Part shown: piece after piece, positions 23,032 through 34,608 of the stretch
How positions within the stretch are numbered: the stretch's first letter is position 1
Layout of the letters: each line of letters opens with the position of its first letter
Assembly: GCA_902706235.1 (NCBI GenBank)
Contig: CACSJR010000011.1
Location: 124,001 to 188,000, forward strand
Source of the DNA: Citrobacter sp. 18056
GTDB taxonomy: Bacteria; Pseudomonadota; Gammaproteobacteria; Enterobacterales; Enterobacteriaceae
Direction of reading: 5' to 3'
DNA: 64,000 nucleotides
The notes under the pieces: model-generated
What the model was told of the DNA's origin: nothing
The model's database searches: none
What the model saw: the letters and a program-made list of their open reading frames with translations, nothing else
Program-made: the position numbers and the translations under genes

Positions 23032-24309
23032 TTATTCCCCCTGACGCTGGTAGTCGTTACGCTGCGCATTCGCACGGCGTTGGTCCATGATATTGTCATC
23101 GCTTGATGCCGGTGCATTGCTATTGCTGCTGGCGCTGCTGCTCGAACTGGAGGCAGGTGGCAGGCGCAACAGGCTGTTGGCGCCACTGCTGTCATTCTTT
23201 TTTGCAGGTGCGGCACTGCCACCTTTCAGCATCTGGTCAAGCGGCAGAACCATCAGGTTGCCCCCTTTATCATTGACCAGCACTTTACGGGTATGGCTCA
23301 GCACTTTTTCCATGGTTTCGATATACAGACGTTCACGGGTAATTTCCGGTGCAGCTTTATACTCAGGGAGCAGTTTTGAGAAGCGAGCCACTTCACCCTG
23401 TGCTTCCAGGACAGTCTGCGTTTTATACGCACGCGCTTCTTCGAGAATACGCTGCGCCTGACCGTTCGCACGTGGCTGAACTTCGTTGGTGTACGCTTCG
23501 GCTTCACGGATGTACTGCTGCTCGTTCTCACGGGCAGAAATCGCATCATCAAATGCGGCTTTCACTTCTTCCGGCGGACGTGCGGCCTGGAAGTTGACGT
23601 CCAGAAGGGTGATACCCATGTTGTACGGCTTGATGGTCTCTTCCAGCTCACGCTGGGTATCGCTACGAATAACGGTACGACCTTCCGTCAGAATACGGTC
23701 CATGGTGTATTTACCGATAACCCCACGCAGGGCGCTGTCGGTTGCCTGACGCAGGCTGTCATCCGGGCTGGTGACGCTGTACAGATATTTCTGTGGATCG
23801 GTGATGCGGTACTGCACGTTCATTTCAACGCGCACCACGTTTTCATCCGAGGTCAGCATCACACCGGAAGCCGCGAGTTCACGAACGGCTTCCACGTTGA
23901 CCGGAGTGACTTCATCGACAAATGTCGGCTTCCAGTTCAGACCTGGCTCAACCAGATGACTGAACTTACCGAAGCGCGTCACAACGCCGCGTTCTGCTTC
24001 TTTAATGGTGTAGAAACCGCTCGCCGCCCAGATGATGACCACAGCCGCGGCAGCGATGCCCACGATGCGTCCACCCATTGGCGCGCGCGGCCCTTGAGAA
24101 GAATTATTACTGCCGCCGCCTGAACCACCTTTACCGCCGCCTAAACCACCGAGCTTTTTACTCAGCTTGCGGAAGATATCATCCAGATCAGGGGGCCCCT
24201 GATCGCGACCACCTTTGTTTCCATTTCCCCCAGAGTTGCCGCCTTGATTATTGCTGCTTCCCCACGGGTCGCGGTCTTGTCCGTTATTACCGGGCTGATT
24301 CCACGCCAT
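23032..24309 (-). CDS. hflK: FtsH modulator HflK (SPFH/band 7)
   Basis: 425 residues. The cytoplasmic N-terminus is Gly/Asn-rich (about 1-75). One membrane helix follows (GIAAAAVVIIWAASGFY, near 84-101), then a periplasmic SPFH domain, coiled coil, and a Ser-rich C-terminal tail. Partner of HflC in the FtsH complex. The Gly-rich and Ser-rich tracts account for the few residues beyond the E. coli length. An ERIC element lies between it and hflX. Confidence 0.97.
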   Translation of the reverse strand: MAWNQPGNNGQDRDPWGSSNNQGGNSGGNGNKGGRDQGPPDLDDIFRKLSKKLGGLGGGKGGSGGGSNNSSQGPRAPMGGRIVGIAAAAVVIIWAASGFYTIKEAERGVVTRFGKFSHLVEPGLNWKPTFVDEVTPVNVEAVRELAASGVMLTSDENVVRVEMNVQYRITDPQKYLYSVTSPDDSLRQATDSALRGVIGKYTMDRILTEGRTVIRSDTQRELEETIKPYNMGITLLDVNFQAARPPEEVKAAFDDAISARENEQQYIREAEAYTNEVQPRANGQAQRILEEARAYKTQTVLEAQGEVARFSKLLPEYKAAPEITRERLYIETMEKVLSHTRKVLVNDKGGNLMVLPLDQMLKGGSAAPAKKNDSSGANSLLRLPPASSSSSSASSNSNAPASSDDNIMDQRRANAQRNDYQRQGE

Positions 24310-24337
24310 GTATATGCTCCATATTTGTTATGCGGTG

Positions 24338-24463
24338 ATACCCGTCATACTTCGAGCCGCATCTTTGTTGGCTGTGTTCACTCACCCGAATCGCTTAGTT
24401 GACTAAGCTCATCGGGATTCATTCACTTGCCGCCTCAATACAACTCGAATTATTTTGTGTATA
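24338..24463 (+). repeat. ERIC element between hflX and hflK
   Basis: About 126 bp: atacccgtcatacttcgag at the left end, ttggctgtgttcactcaccc, ttgactaagctcatcgggattc, cttgccgcc, and cgaattattttgtgtat at the right end. It lies inside the hfq-hflX-hflK-hflC operon, in a stretch that must be transcribed for HflKC expression from the upstream promoters. Confidence 0.9.
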
Positions 24464-24513
24464 TACCCATATTGCCGGGTATAAAGGCGAATAATCTTCA
24501 GGCTAGCTGGCTG

Positions 24514-25794
24514 TCAGACTACGTAGTCCACCAGCGCAGGTTCTTGCTTACAGAGGCGACGCCAGTCCACGATCGGCAGTCGAACTTCCAGACCGACGCT
24601 ACCGTCCTCCTCCATCCACTCTTTTTCTATCGCCTGAAGCTGATAAAAACGGCTTCGTAAACGCCCTTCCTGTGGAGGTAAACGCAGCGTGTGCTGTGCC
24701 ACTTCACCGGAAAGTCGTTCAGTTAAAGCCTGGAAAAGCAGTGGTACACCCACCCCGGTCTGCGCTGAGAGCCAGACCCGAATCGGTTTATTTTCTTCAT
24801 CCCGGTCGATACGCGGCTCAAAATCTTCCAGCATATCTATCTTGTTCATCACCAGCAGCATTGGGATCTCGTCGGCCTCGATTTCCTCGAGTACAACATT
24901 CACTGCATCAATGTTTTCCTGCACACGCACATCCGCGGCGTCGATCACATGCAGTAACAGCGTCGCCTGACGCGTCTCCTGCAATGTTGCTTTAAACGCG
25001 GCCACTAAATCGTGTGGCAAATGGCGAATAAACCCAACGGTGTCCGCCAGTACGGTTTCACCGACATCAGCGACGTTAATCCGGCGCAGAGTGGGGTCGA
25101 GCGTCGCGAACAGCTGGTCCGCGGCATATACCTGCGCTTGAGTTATCTGATTAAATAACGTCGATTTTCCGGCGTTGGTGTAGCCCACCAGCGACACGGT
25201 TGGAACATCGGCTTTGGTACGCGAACGGCGTCCTTGTTCACGCTGCTTTTCTACTCTCTCCAGACGGGAGAGGATTTGCATAATACGATTACGCAGCAAA
25301 CGACGGTCAGTTTCGAGCTGGGTTTCACCCGGGCCGCGCAAACCAATCCCGCCTTTCTGTCTTTCAAGGTGGGTCCAGCCACGCACCAGACGCGTCGCCA
25401 GATGGCGCAGCTGCGCCAGCTCAACCTGCAGTTTCCCTTCATGGGTACGTGCACGCTGAGCAAAAATATCGAGAATAAGACCGGTACGATCGATAACCCT
25501 GCACTCGCACAAACGCTCCAGGTTTCGCTCCTGGGCCGGACTTAATGCATGGTCGAATAAGACAACGGATGCCCCCGTTGCTTTCACGGCTTCCGCAATT
25601 TCGACAGCTTTACCTTCACCAACATAATACTTTGGGTGCGGCGCTTTACGGCTACCGGTAATCACCTGCATTGCTTCGACACCGGCGGAAGAGACCAGGG
25701 CTTCGAACTCCTGAAGGTCTTCCATATCTTTGTCTTGCGAAAAATAGATGTGTACCAGCACCGCCTGCTCACCGGCGTCATAACGGTCAAACAA
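24514..25794 (-). CDS. hflX: Ribosome-associated GTPase HflX
   Basis: 426 residues, same as E. coli. The N-terminal HflX domain (about 20-190, with [18 protein letters not shown]) precedes the G domain: G1 [13 protein letters not shown]3 DTVGF, G4 NKID. HflX splits stalled 70S ribosomes, notably after heat stress. Follows hfq by 74 bp with a hairpin between them. Confidence 0.97.
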   Translation of the reverse strand: MFDRYDAGEQAVLVHIYFSQDKDMEDLQEFEALVSSAGVEAMQVITGSRKAPHPKYYVGEGKAVEIAEAVKATGASVVLFDHALSPAQERNLERLCECRVIDRTGLILDIFAQRARTHEGKLQVELAQLRHLATRLVRGWTHLERQKGGIGLRGPGETQLETDRRLLRNRIMQILSRLERVEKQREQGRRSRTKADVPTVSLVGYTNAGKSTLFNQITQAQVYAADQLFATLDPTLRRINVADVGETVLADTVGFIRHLPHDLVAAFKATLQETRQATLLLHVIDAADVRVQENIDAVNVVLEEIEADEIPMLLVMNKIDMLEDFEPRIDRDEENKPIRVWLSAQTGVGVPLLFQALTERLSGEVAQHTLRLPPQEGRLRSRFYQLQAIEKEWMEEDGSVGLEVRLPIVDWRRLCKQEPALVDYVV

Positions 25795-25818
25795 GCGTAA
25801 TATCTCCTAAAAGACCAG

Positions 25819-25845
25819 CGGGGAACCGAACAAGCTGGCTCCCCG
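25819..25845 (-). terminator. Hairpin (partial terminator) between hfq and hflX
   Basis: 9-bp stem cggggagcc / ggttccccg with one G-U pair on the minus strand, followed by ctggtctttta. Position and tail suggest a leaky terminator setting the Hfq:HflX ratio. hflX starts 25 bp later. Confidence 0.65.
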
Positions 25846-25868
25846 ACATGGAAAAACAGCCACCAACC

Positions 25869-26216
<348 letters not shown>

Positions 26217-26302
26217 TCAGGGAGTTACCCACAAACTTCGGGCTTGTACTTAGAACCTTGCGATCCTGAAAATTGCGCACGATACGTCTTAATTTTACAC
26301 GT

Positions 26303-27253
26303 TCAGCCAAGACCCGCACCAACAACCTTTAACACATCGTTGAACGCCTGTTCAGGTTGTTCACTGTCTAACCAATGAACGCCCTCCCAACCGCGCAACC
26401 AGGTTACCTGGCGCTTAGCCAACTGTCTCGTGGCGCAAATACCTCTATAAACCATTTCATCATATGAAATTTCGCCTTCAAGATATGACCACATCTGGCG
26501 GTATCCCACACAACGAACGGAAGGCATGTCCGTATGCAAATCTCCACGGGCAAAAAGCGCCCGAACTTCTGCTTCAAAACCTGAAGCCAACATCTGATGA
26601 AAACGCTGCTCGATGCGTTGATGGAGCAGTTCACGGCTCGCCGGGGCGATGGCGAACTGATGCACCGTGTACGGCAGAGCTTCTCCTGACGTTTGCGTCA
26701 GTTCCGTTAAAGTTTTACCCGAAATGAAAAAAACTTCCAGTGCCCGGGAAAGTCTTTGCGGATCATTTGGATGAATACGCGCGCCAGCAACCGGATCAAT
26801 CTCCTGAAGTTGCTGATGCAGCGCATTCCATCCCTGCTCTGCTGCCTGCTGCTCAATTCTGGCTCTGACGTCCGGATCTGCCGACGGTAACGGCGACAAT
26901 CCTTCCAACAACGCCTTGAAATACAACATCGTACCGCCCACTAACAGCGGGATTTTTCCTGCTGCGGTGATCTCCGCCATCTCGGCCAGCGCATCGCGGC
27001 GAAAATCCGCGGCAGAATACGCCTGGGCCGGGTCGAGAATATCCAGCAACCGGTGCGGTGCAGCGGCAAGCTCCGTCGCATCCGGTTTCGCGGTTCCGAT
27101 ATCCATCTCTCGATAGATGAGGGCGGAATCCACGCTAATCAACTCTACGGGTAAAACTTTACGCAGCTCAATGGCTAACGCGGTTTTACCGGAGGCCGTT
27201 GGCCCCATCAAAAATATGGCCTTTGGCAGGCTTGCCTCGGTTACATCACTCAT
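26303..27253 (-). CDS. miaA: tRNA dimethylallyltransferase MiaA
   Basis: 316 residues, as in E. coli. Transfers the dimethylallyl group to N6 of A37 in tRNAs reading UNN codons, the first step to ms2i6A. P-loop [11 protein letters not shown] at residues 17-27, then SVDSALIY, and the RxxR-type ATP/tRNA segment near residue 217. The ATG at 27253 overlaps the mutL stop by 8 nt, so it is coupled to mutL. The next in-frame start upstream adds four residues without homology. Confidence 0.97.
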   Translation of the reverse strand: MSDVTEASLPKAIFLMGPTASGKTALAIELRKVLPVELISVDSALIYREMDIGTAKPDATELAAAPHRLLDILDPAQAYSAADFRRDALAEMAEITAAGKIPLLVGGTMLYFKALLEGLSPLPSADPDVRARIEQQAAEQGWNALHQQLQEIDPVAGARIHPNDPQRLSRALEVFFISGKTLTELTQTSGEALPYTVHQFAIAPASRELLHQRIEQRFHQMLASGFEAEVRALFARGDLHTDMPSVRCVGYRQMWSYLEGEISYDEMVYRGICATRQLAKRQVTWLRGWEGVHWLDSEQPEQAFNDVLKVVGAGLG

Positions 27254-29105
27254 TTTTAAGGGCATTCATCGCCGTAATCAGATCAACGGGTTGTAACAGG
27301 CCACCCGGCGGAGCTTTTACCAGCTGCGGACAGAGACGTTCGACATCTGTCAGCACGGCAATTGCCTGCGCCATATTCCATTGCGCATGTTCGCTTGCGA
27401 GGTTACGCGCCAGCCACTGTGCCAGCGTTCCCGCATCGAAGATTGATTGCTGCGCGAGGTAGCCTATCAGTTCAGGAATCAAGATTTGTAAATTTTGTTG
27501 TCTTAAGGGTAAAGGCACCGCACGCACGGTCACATGCTGGCTTTCTGATTGAATATCAATGCCTAATTGCCCTAGTACCGTCAGGGACTTTTTCAGCGCC
27601 GCCTGTTCGTCTGCGGAAATTTTTAACCGCAGAGGAATAAGCAGCGGCTGTGCGCAAACTGCGGTACTGTCCGGCGAAAGCTGCGCCTGACGTAACCAGC
27701 GCTCGGCCACCGGCAATGCCAGTAAGCTCACTTTTCCATCACGTTCCAGCAGCGCCCGGTCACCCGCCACGATAGTCAGCACCCGGCCAAAGCTGCTGCT
27801 ATGGCCCGCCAGGCTTTCAGTCATGGGCGCGGAAACGGGTTTGCGTTCAGCAACAGGCGTATCCAGCAGCTGCTTATACAGCGCGCCCTGCTGTTTCTGA
27901 TAGCCCGGCTGCGCATTTGGCCATGTTGCACCGCCTTCTGCCCGCGCATTACCGCCAGAAGAAGAGGCGCTGTAGCGTGGAGCCGCAGGTTCCCGGGCGG
28001 CTACCGGTTCCGCGAAGTGATTGCGCCCCGCTGCGACACGGTTTTCCGGCAGTGCACGCGGCGCGGGTTGTTCATCTTCGTCTGCCAGCGGCAGCGGCGC
28101 GTCCATCTGCTGTTGCAGCACGCTCACCACGCCCTGATAGATAAAATCATGCACCAGCCGCGACTGATGGAAACGCACTTCATGTTTGGCCGGATGCACG
28201 TTCACATCTACCTGATGCGGATCGATAGTCAGATAAAGCACGAACGCTGGCTGCTCGCCCGCGCCCAGCTTGTCTTCACAGGCCTGACGGATGGCGTGGT
28301 TGATCAAGCGGTCGCGCATCATGCGGCCGTTAACGTAGCAATACTGGATTTCCGCGAGCTGGGCGTTGGTGTGCTGTGGGTCTGCCACCCAGCCGCGCAG
28401 CGCTAAATCGCCATGCTGCCACTCGATAGCCAGTGCCTGCTCCACAAACGGCGTGCCGCAGATAGCGGCCAGACGGCGTTCTTTCTGCCCGTCCTGGGCT
28501 ACAGCGCGATACTGACGCACCATTTTGCCGTTGTGGTTGAGATTGATAGTGACGTCAAAACGGGCCAGCGCGATTCGACGAATCACTTCGTCGATATGGC
28601 TAAACTCCGTTTTTTCTGTGCGCATGAATTTGCGGCGCGCCGGGGTATTATAGAACAGGTCCAGCACTTCAAGCGTGGTGCCCACAGGATGCGCGGCCGG
28701 TTTCACCGTCACGTCCATGTCGCGCCCTTCAGCGTAGGCCTGCCAGGCTTCCGGCTGCTCGGCAATGCGAGAGGTCAGCGTCAGACGCGAAACTGAGCTG
28801 ATACTCGCCAGCGCTTCGCCACGGAAACCGAGACTGATAATGGCTTCCAGATCATCGAGCGAGGCAATCTTGCTGGTCGCGTGACGCGCTAACGCCAGCG
28901 CCAGTTCATCTTTTTTAATGCCACAGCCGTTATCACGAATGCGGATGAGCTTCGCCCCGCCGCGTTCGATGTCGATATCGATACGGGTCGCGCCCGCATC
29001 CAGACTGTTTTCTACCAGCTCTTTCACCACCGACGCAGGTCGTTCCACCACTTCGCCAGCGGCAATCTGGTTCGCAAGCTGCGGTGGCAGAACCTGAATC
29101 GGCAT
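27246..29105 (-). CDS. mutL: DNA mismatch repair protein MutL
   Basis: 619 residues (E. coli 615). N-terminal GHKL ATPase with [22 protein letters not shown] and [14 protein letters not shown], the transducer domain to about 330, a Pro/Ala-rich linker (about 340-430) and the C-terminal dimerisation domain. It links MutS to MutH and UvrD. No DQHAxxER endonuclease motif is visible, as expected for an organism with MutH. Overlaps miaA; 10 bp after amiB. Confidence 0.97.
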   Translation of the reverse strand: MPIQVLPPQLANQIAAGEVVERPASVVKELVENSLDAGATRIDIDIERGGAKLIRIRDNGCGIKKDELALALARHATSKIASLDDLEAIISLGFRGEALASISSVSRLTLTSRIAEQPEAWQAYAEGRDMDVTVKPAAHPVGTTLEVLDLFYNTPARRKFMRTEKTEFSHIDEVIRRIALARFDVTINLNHNGKMVRQYRAVAQDGQKERRLAAICGTPFVEQALAIEWQHGDLALRGWVADPQHTNAQLAEIQYCYVNGRMMRDRLINHAIRQACEDKLGAGEQPAFVLYLTIDPHQVDVNVHPAKHEVRFHQSRLVHDFIYQGVVSVLQQQMDAPLPLADEDEQPAPRALPENRVAAGRNHFAEPVAAREPAAPRYSASSSGGNARAEGGATWPNAQPGYQKQQGALYKQLLDTPVAERKPVSAPMTESLAGHSSSFGRVLTIVAGDRALLERDGKVSLLALPVAERWLRQAQLSPDSTAVCAQPLLIPLRLKISADEQAALKKSLTVLGQLGIDIQSESQHVTVRAVPLPLRQQNLQILIPELIGYLAQQSIFDAGTLAQWLARNLASEHAQWNMAQAIAVLTDVERLCPQLVKAPPGGLLQPVDLITAMNALKNE

Positions 29106-29115
29106 GAAGCGCTCC

Positions 29116-30456
29116 TTAATTAATTAACGTCCCGCCAGGCCCAGACGCGCTGGCCGTTTGCGAGGCTTCGCCGCGCGGCCCACTCTGCAGCGGATGCGCG
29201 TTAAAATAGTTGCGCAGCCCGTTATAAATCGCCTCGGCGATCTGCTGCTGATAATCGTTGCTACCCAGCAAACGCTCCTCGCCACCGTTACTGATAAAAC
29301 CGGTTTCGACGAGGATAGACGGGATGTCCGGCGAGCGTAAAACGCCAAGGCTGGCGTGCTCAGGACGGCGCTTATGAATGTTTCCGACGCGCTGGAGCTG
29401 CCCCAGGACATCAACCGCCACATCATACCCGACGCGCTGGGAATGGCCGAATTGTAAATCCAGCACCGCCTGGCTCAGATACGGGTCAGACTGGCTGTTA
29501 GCCAGCACATCCCCAGCCCCACCGAGCAGTTCAGACTGTTTCTCATGCTGCTCAAGCCAGCCCGCCATTTCGCTGTTCGCACGACGGTTGGACAGCACCC
29601 ACACCGACGCACCCGTGGCGTCGCGGTTTGGCGCGGCGTCCGCATGAATAGAGACAAGGAAGTTGGCATTCTGCTTACGCGCCACATCCGAACGGCCCAT
29701 TACCGAAATGAAGTAATCACCATCGCGGGTCAACACGCCTTTAAACATCGGGTCGTCGTTCAGCAAGGTACGTAGTTTACGGGCAATCGAAATGGTGACG
29801 TTTTTCTCTTTGGTTCCGCCCGGCCCGATGGCACCAGGATCCTGACCACCATGACCGGCGTCGATGGCGATGATCACTTTATCACCGCTGACACTGGTTG
29901 TGCGGGACCGTGCGGGACGCGTTGCCGTGTTGCTGCTGGTCACGCTGGTCATTCTGTCGTTTTGCGGTTTAAACGGGTTTCGTGCCGGCTCGATCTGACG
30001 TGGAGCGGCTGTAACGACTGGCGCTTCCACACGTTTCACGACGACCGGAGGCGGCGGCGGAGGTGGCGGTGCATCTGCGTTAATGGTGAAGACGACGGTG
30101 TAATTTCCGCCGCTTTGTTGTTTCACCGCGCGTGTCTTGCCATCGCCGGTTAAATCAACCACCAGGCGTAGGGACTGTGCGTCCTTCGGCGTGCCGGAAC
30201 GAATGCTTTTGACCAGATTGTTACCGCTGAAATTGAGCGGTAAACCCTGGATAACACCGGTTTGTTTGATATCGAGCGCGACACTGCGTTTTCCTTCCTG
30301 CGAGAAGGAGTAATCAGGATCGCCCATAAAACTGAACGTAATACGGGCTTGTTTATCGCCATTGGATACCTGAATATCGGATAAACTTGCCGCCATTGCC
30401 TGCAAACTAAACAGCATCATGCCAACAACCCACCAATTTTTAACGCGATGCATCAT
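29116..30456 (-). CDS. amiB: N-acetylmuramoyl-L-alanine amidase AmiB
   Basis: 446 residues. Signal peptide ([22 protein letters not shown]), AMIN domain (about 25-125) that targets the septum, a polyproline linker ([12 protein letters not shown]), then the zinc Amidase_3 domain: [25 protein letters not shown] and a catalytic Glu in [10 protein letters not shown]. It cleaves septal peptidoglycan when activated by EnvC. The start at 30456 gives MMHR, matching E. coli MMYR; a longer frame to 30504 would put residues before the signal peptide. Confidence 0.96.
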   Translation of the reverse strand: MMHRVKNWWVVGMMLFSLQAMAASLSDIQVSNGDKQARITFSFMGDPDYSFSQEGKRSVALDIKQTGVIQGLPLNFSGNNLVKSIRSGTPKDAQSLRLVVDLTGDGKTRAVKQQSGGNYTVVFTINADAPPPPPPPPVVVKRVEAPVVTAAPRQIEPARNPFKPQNDRMTSVTSSNTATRPARSRTTSVSGDKVIIAIDAGHGGQDPGAIGPGGTKEKNVTISIARKLRTLLNDDPMFKGVLTRDGDYFISVMGRSDVARKQNANFLVSIHADAAPNRDATGASVWVLSNRRANSEMAGWLEQHEKQSELLGGAGDVLANSQSDPYLSQAVLDLQFGHSQRVGYDVAVDVLGQLQRVGNIHKRRPEHASLGVLRSPDIPSILVETGFISNGGEERLLGSNDYQQQIAEAIYNGLRNYFNAHPLQSGPRGEASQTASASGPGGTLIN

Positions 30457-30472
30457 CCCGTCATCCCTCAGG

Positions 30473-30934
30473 TTAACTGGCCAATTGTGCCAGTAAAGAC
30501 TCACCCAGTGAGGAGACTGCCGTCACGCGCGCCTCTCGCCCTTGTGCCTGGTACTCCAGGTGAATTTCGACATCCGGTTCAGGCAACACACCCGCGCCCT
30601 GTTGCGGCCATTCCACCAGGCAAATGGCATTGTCAGCGAAGTAATCGCGGATCCCCATGAATTCAAGCTCCTCAGGATCCGCAAGGCGATATAAATCAAA
30701 GTGATACACCATCAAATTTTCGAGGGTATACGGCTCAACCAGCGTGTAAGTCGGGCTTTTGACGTTGCCTTTGTGGCCCAGCGCCTGCAAAAATCCACGG
30801 CTGAAAGTGGTTTTCCCGGCGCCCAAATCGCCGTAGAGATAAATGACGGTTGCGCCTGTGCAGGCCCCGGCAATGCGGTTGCCGAGATCTAATGTTGCCT
30901 GCTCATTGGGTAAGGGAATCACTCGATTTATCAT
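30473..30934 (-). CDS. tsaE: tRNA threonylcarbamoyladenosine ATPase TsaE
   Basis: 153 residues. Walker [15 protein letters not shown] at about 36-49 and the downstream [11 protein letters not shown] strand are typical of TsaE. With TsaB, TsaC and TsaD it makes t6A37 in ANN-decoding tRNAs. Its start lies inside the end of nnr (32-nt overlap), as in E. coli yjeF-yjeE. Confidence 0.97.
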   Translation of the reverse strand: MINRVIPLPNEQATLDLGNRIAGACTGATVIYLYGDLGAGKTTFSRGFLQALGHKGNVKSPTYTLVEPYTLENLMVYHFDLYRLADPEELEFMGIRDYFADNAICLVEWPQQGAGVLPEPDVEIHLEYQAQGREARVTAVSSLGESLLAQLAS

Positions 30935-32453
30935 GGTTTACGTCAATCACATCCGGGTTAACAACACGCCTGAGCGTGGAAAAAAGATCGGTGGCAAGCA
31001 TGCCGCGGGTTCCAGACTGCGCGGCCAGTACGTCAGCCGCTGCGCCATGCGCGACACAGCCTGCGCAGGCAGCATCATACGGTGAGAGATGCTGGCCTAG
31101 CAACGCGCCGATAATACCCGATAGCACATCACCCATCCCACCGCTGGCCATGCCTGCATTTCCGGCATCGACAATCGCAATACCGTGTTCATTATCAGCA
31201 ACGATCGTGCCTGCGCCTTTCAGCACGGCGACCCCGCCGTACCTTTTTACCAGACGTTGTGCAGAAAGTAAGCGATCGCTTTCAATTTCTGCCACGCTGC
31301 AATTCAGCAATCGGGCGGCCTCGCCGGGGTGCGGCGTCAGTACGCGATTGTGACGTTTATCGGGGTTGATTGCCAGAAGGTTCAGCGCATCGGCGTCCCA
31401 GAGCATTGGCTTGCGAACGTTCTCCACTTTGCGTAACGCTTGTTTGCCCCACGACTGTTGCCCAAGGCCGGGGCCAATCACCACCACGTCAGCCCATTCC
31501 AGGCCATCATCCAGACTTTGAGCAGTGAGTTCATGCACCATCAATTCCGGGCGCGCAGTCACAATCGGCGCGATATTTTCGACGCGAGTCAGCACCCGCA
31601 CCAGCCCGGCCCCGGTACGCAGCGCCGCCTCGCCAGCCATGCGAATGGCACCCGCCGTGCCATGATCGCCGCCAATAATCACCAGCTTGCCATGAGAGCC
31701 TTTGTGCGACGTCGGACGGCGCGGCAGTAACCACTGCGCCAGCTGGCTGGCATCCACGCGTTGAAACTGAGTGGTTTGCGCATTCAGCCATACTTCAAGA
31801 CCCAGCGCATGATGATGCAACGCCCCCGTCACATCCCGGGCTTTGCCGGTTAACAATCCCGGTTTCAGGGCGATAAACGTGACGGTGCGGGCGGCGCGGA
31901 TAACCTCTCCCGGCGTCGTCCCCGTTTGGGCAAGCAGGCCAGAAGGGATATCGAGCGAAATAACAGGTGCAGGATGGGCGTTGGCGTGCACTATCAGCGC
32001 GGCAATGGGCGCACGCGGGGCGCTGGTTAACCCGGTCCCCAACAGGGCATCAACAATTAAATCGACGCCGTCAGGCCAGGCGATATCGTGGGCGTGAATC
32101 ACGCCACCGGCGTTGAGCCACGCGGTCCGGGCTTCAGTGGCTTCTTCAGGAAGCGGTTTATCACTCTCTTGCGCCAACAACGTCACCTGAATGCCCGCCG
32201 CCTGTGCCAGTCGCGCCACGACGTAGCCATCGCCGCCGTTATTACCGTGACCGCAGAGGATAAGCCAATGTGTTGTCGCAGAATGATAGCGGCGCGCAAC
32301 GTTGAAAGCGGCCTCGCCTGCGCGTTGCATCAATTCGTAGAGCGTCAGACCGAGCGCATCGGCGGCCTCTTTTTCAGCGCGACGCAGGTCATCCGCAGAC
32401 CAGATGGTGTGTGGTATACTTTCGGGGTTACTCGTCATTGTATGGTCCGTCAT
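30903..32453 (-). CDS. nnr: Bifunctional NAD(P)H-hydrate epimerase / ADP-dependent dehydratase Nnr
   Basis: 516 residues. The N-terminal YjeF_N epimerase domain ([15 protein letters not shown], about 66-80) is fused to the C-terminal ribokinase-like dehydratase ([33 protein letters not shown]). It repairs hydrated NAD(P)H. The ATG at 32453 matches MTDHTM in E. coli. It overlaps the queG start codon on the opposite strand in a shared CATG. The 3' end overlaps tsaE. Confidence 0.96.
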   Translation of the reverse strand: MTDHTMTSNPESIPHTIWSADDLRRAEKEAADALGLTLYELMQRAGEAAFNVARRYHSATTHWLILCGHGNNGGDGYVVARLAQAAGIQVTLLAQESDKPLPEEATEARTAWLNAGGVIHAHDIAWPDGVDLIVDALLGTGLTSAPRAPIAALIVHANAHPAPVISLDIPSGLLAQTGTTPGEVIRAARTVTFIALKPGLLTGKARDVTGALHHHALGLEVWLNAQTTQFQRVDASQLAQWLLPRRPTSHKGSHGKLVIIGGDHGTAGAIRMAGEAALRTGAGLVRVLTRVENIAPIVTARPELMVHELTAQSLDDGLEWADVVVIGPGLGQQSWGKQALRKVENVRKPMLWDADALNLLAINPDKRHNRVLTPHPGEAARLLNCSVAEIESDRLLSAQRLVKRYGGVAVLKGAGTIVADNEHGIAIVDAGNAGMASGGMGDVLSGIIGALLGQHLSPYDAACAGCVAHGAAADVLAAQSGTRGMLATDLFSTLRRVVNPDVIDVNHDKSSDSLTQ

Positions 32454-33591
32454 GTCACAGCCCCTCGATCTCAACCAATTAGCGCAAGATATTAAACAGT
32501 GGGGCACCGAGCTGGGCTTTCAGCACGTCGGTATTACCGATACCGATCTCAGCGCCAGTGAACCCAAACTGCAGGCATGGCTGGACAAACAATACCATGG
32601 CGAAATGGAGTGGATGGCACGCCACGGCATGATGCGTGCCCGCCCTCATGAACTTCTGCCCGGTACGCTGCGCGTGATAAGCGTGCGGATGAACTATCTG
32701 CCCGCCAACGCGGCGTTTGCCAGCACCCTGAAAAACCCGTCACTTGGCTACGTCAGCCGTTATGCCCTTGGGCGTGATTATCATAAGCTGTTACGTAACC
32801 GCCTTAAAAAGCTCGGCGAAAAAATTCAGGAACAGTGTGCCTCGCTGAATTTTAGACCTTTTGTTGATTCCGCGCCTATTCTGGAGCGTCCAATCGCTGA
32901 AAAAGCCGGGCTCGGCTGGACAGGTAAGCACTCACTTATTCTCAGCCGCGATGCGGGTTCGTTCTTTTTCCTCGGCGAGCTGCTTATCGATCTGGCCTTA
33001 CCCATTGATAAACCAGTGGAAGAAAATTGTGGCCGCTGCGTAGCCTGCATGACCATCTGCCCTACTGGCGCCATCGTTGAGCCTTACACCGTCGACGCCC
33101 GCCGCTGCATTTCCTATCTGACTATCGAACTGGAAGGCGCCATCCCGGTAGAGTTTCGCCCACTGATGGGCAATCGCATCTACGGTTGCGATGACTGCCA
33201 GCTAATTTGTCCGTGGAATCGTTACTCGCAACTCACCGACGAAGAGGATTTCAGCCCGCGTAAAGCGCTGCATGCGCCAGAGCTTATTACGCTGTTTAGC
33301 TGGAGCGAAGCCCATTTCCTGAAGGTCACCGAAGGGTCGCCTATTCGGCGAATCGGTCATTTGCGTTGGCTGCGTAATATTGCTGTCGCCCTGGGAAATG
33401 CTCCGTGGGATGAACACAATATTGAAGCTCTGGAGAGTCGCAGAGGTGAGCACCCACTTCTCGATGAACACATACAGTGGGCGGTTACGCAGCAAATAGA
33501 CAAGCGAAATGCCTGCGTGGTTGAAGTTCAGTTACCGCAAAAACAACGTCTGGTGAGAGTGATTGAAAAGGGTCTGCCGAGGGATGCCTGA
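32452..33591 (+). CDS. queG: Epoxyqueuosine reductase QueG
   Basis: 379 residues, as in E. coli. Cobalamin-dependent reduction of epoxyqueuosine to queuosine at the tRNA wobble base. Two [4Fe-4S] motifs are visible: CGRCVACMTICPTGA (about 193-207) and CDDCQLICPWNR (about 243-254). The N-terminal DUF1730 part precedes them. The ATG at 32452 matches MSEPLDLNQLAQ; upstream in-frame codons overlap nnr more deeply and lack homology. Head-to-head with nnr. Confidence 0.97.
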   Translation: MSQPLDLNQLAQDIKQWGTELGFQHVGITDTDLSASEPKLQAWLDKQYHGEMEWMARHGMMRARPHELLPGTLRVISVRMNYLPANAAFASTLKNPSLGYVSRYALGRDYHKLLRNRLKKLGEKIQEQCASLNFRPFVDSAPILERPIAEKAGLGWTGKHSLILSRDAGSFFFLGELLIDLALPIDKPVEENCGRCVACMTICPTGAIVEPYTVDARRCISYLTIELEGAIPVEFRPLMGNRIYGCDDCQLICPWNRYSQLTDEEDFSPRKALHAPELITLFSWSEAHFLKVTEGSPIRRIGHLRWLRNIAVALGNAPWDEHNIEALESRRGEHPLLDEHIQWAVTQQIDKRNACVVEVQLPQKQRLVRVIEKGLPRDA

Positions 33592-33863
33592 TTCATTCAC
33601 AGGGTGTGAATAAAAATAAAAACACATTGAAATTCAAGGGTGCAAAATTCGTCAAGTGATCGTGATAACAATTTGAAATCTATTTTTATTGTTATATATC
33701 AACAAATTGAAAGTTTACTATTCACACTTCGAAGCATTTTGAATTTCCAGACAAAATCGCATGGCTGTGGATAAGTCTGTTTACAAGAATATTTCAGAGA
33801 AAATAAAAATCGTCCCCAACGTCATTAAACGCTGTGGATAAGAGGGTTTGATTGAAGAAAATT
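33592..33863. other. datA: datA-like DnaA-titration/hydrolysis locus
   Basis: 272 bp of AT-rich noncoding DNA between queG and the tRNA-Gly genes, the position of datA in E. coli. Perfect DnaA boxes (TTATNCACA, all read on the minus strand) lie at 33605-33613, 33766-33774 and 33833-33841. One-mismatch boxes lie at 33593-33601 and 33718-33726. A perfect IHF site (tatcaacaaattg) lies at 33697-33709. In E. coli, datA with IHF promotes DnaA-ATP hydrolysis and limits re-initiation. Confidence 0.82.
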
Positions 33864-33939
<76 letters not shown>

Positions 33940-34097
33940 TTAATCTTTGTCTTTCACGCTGCTACTGCGTTGGCTGCTTTCACTCACCTTAATCACTTAC
34001 TTGAGTAAGCTCATAAGGATTCGTTCACTTGCCGCCTTGTCGCAACCTGAAATCCTGCGATTGGGTGGTGCGTATATCTTGCGATACTTTCAAATTT
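33940..34097. repeat. Spacer with degenerate ERIC copy (glyX-glyY)
   Basis: Contains an ERIC-derived core: gcgttggctgctttcactca, cacttacttgagtaagctca, cttgccgcc. The canonical inverted ends are missing. It is nearly identical to the next spacer. With one tRNA it makes a 234-bp tandem unit. Confidence 0.8.
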
Positions 34098-34173
<76 letters not shown>

Positions 34174-34332
34174 TTAATCTTTGTCTTTCACGCTGCTACT
34201 GCGTTGGCTGCTTTCACTCACCTTAATCACTTACTTGAGTAAGCTCATAAGGATTCGTTCACTTGCCGCCTTGTCGCAACCTGAAATCCTGCGATTGGGT
34301 GGTGCGTATATCTTGCGATACTTTTCAAATTT
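34174..34332. repeat. Spacer with degenerate ERIC copy (glyV-glyX)
   Basis: Second copy of the tRNA spacer, one base longer than the first (an extra T near its right end), otherwise apparently identical. It holds the same ERIC-like core. Confidence 0.8.
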
Positions 34333-34408
<76 letters not shown>

Positions 34409-34457
34409 AAATTTGGTGCTGCCGTAACACGGAAATTCCTGTCGTTACGGGAGGCGC

Positions 34458-34485
34458 ATTATACGAGAAATCGAATGAGCTGCAA
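34458..34485 (-). promoter_or_regulatory. Promoter of the tRNA-Gly array
   Basis: Minus-strand -35 TTGCAG (34485-34480), 16-bp spacer and perfect -10 TATAAT (34463-34458). A GC-rich discriminator (gcgcctccc) follows, the mark of a stringently controlled stable-RNA promoter. Confidence 0.9.
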
Positions 34486-34608
34486 CCCCCCTGTAAGCGA
34501 TTTTTTTGAAATTCAGTTCAAGTGATGGAATATTCGTCACATCGACTGTTTTTACACCAAATCACCCAGAAATCAGGCCCGGCGAGCCTTCAGCGCCGGG
34601 CAAAACGT

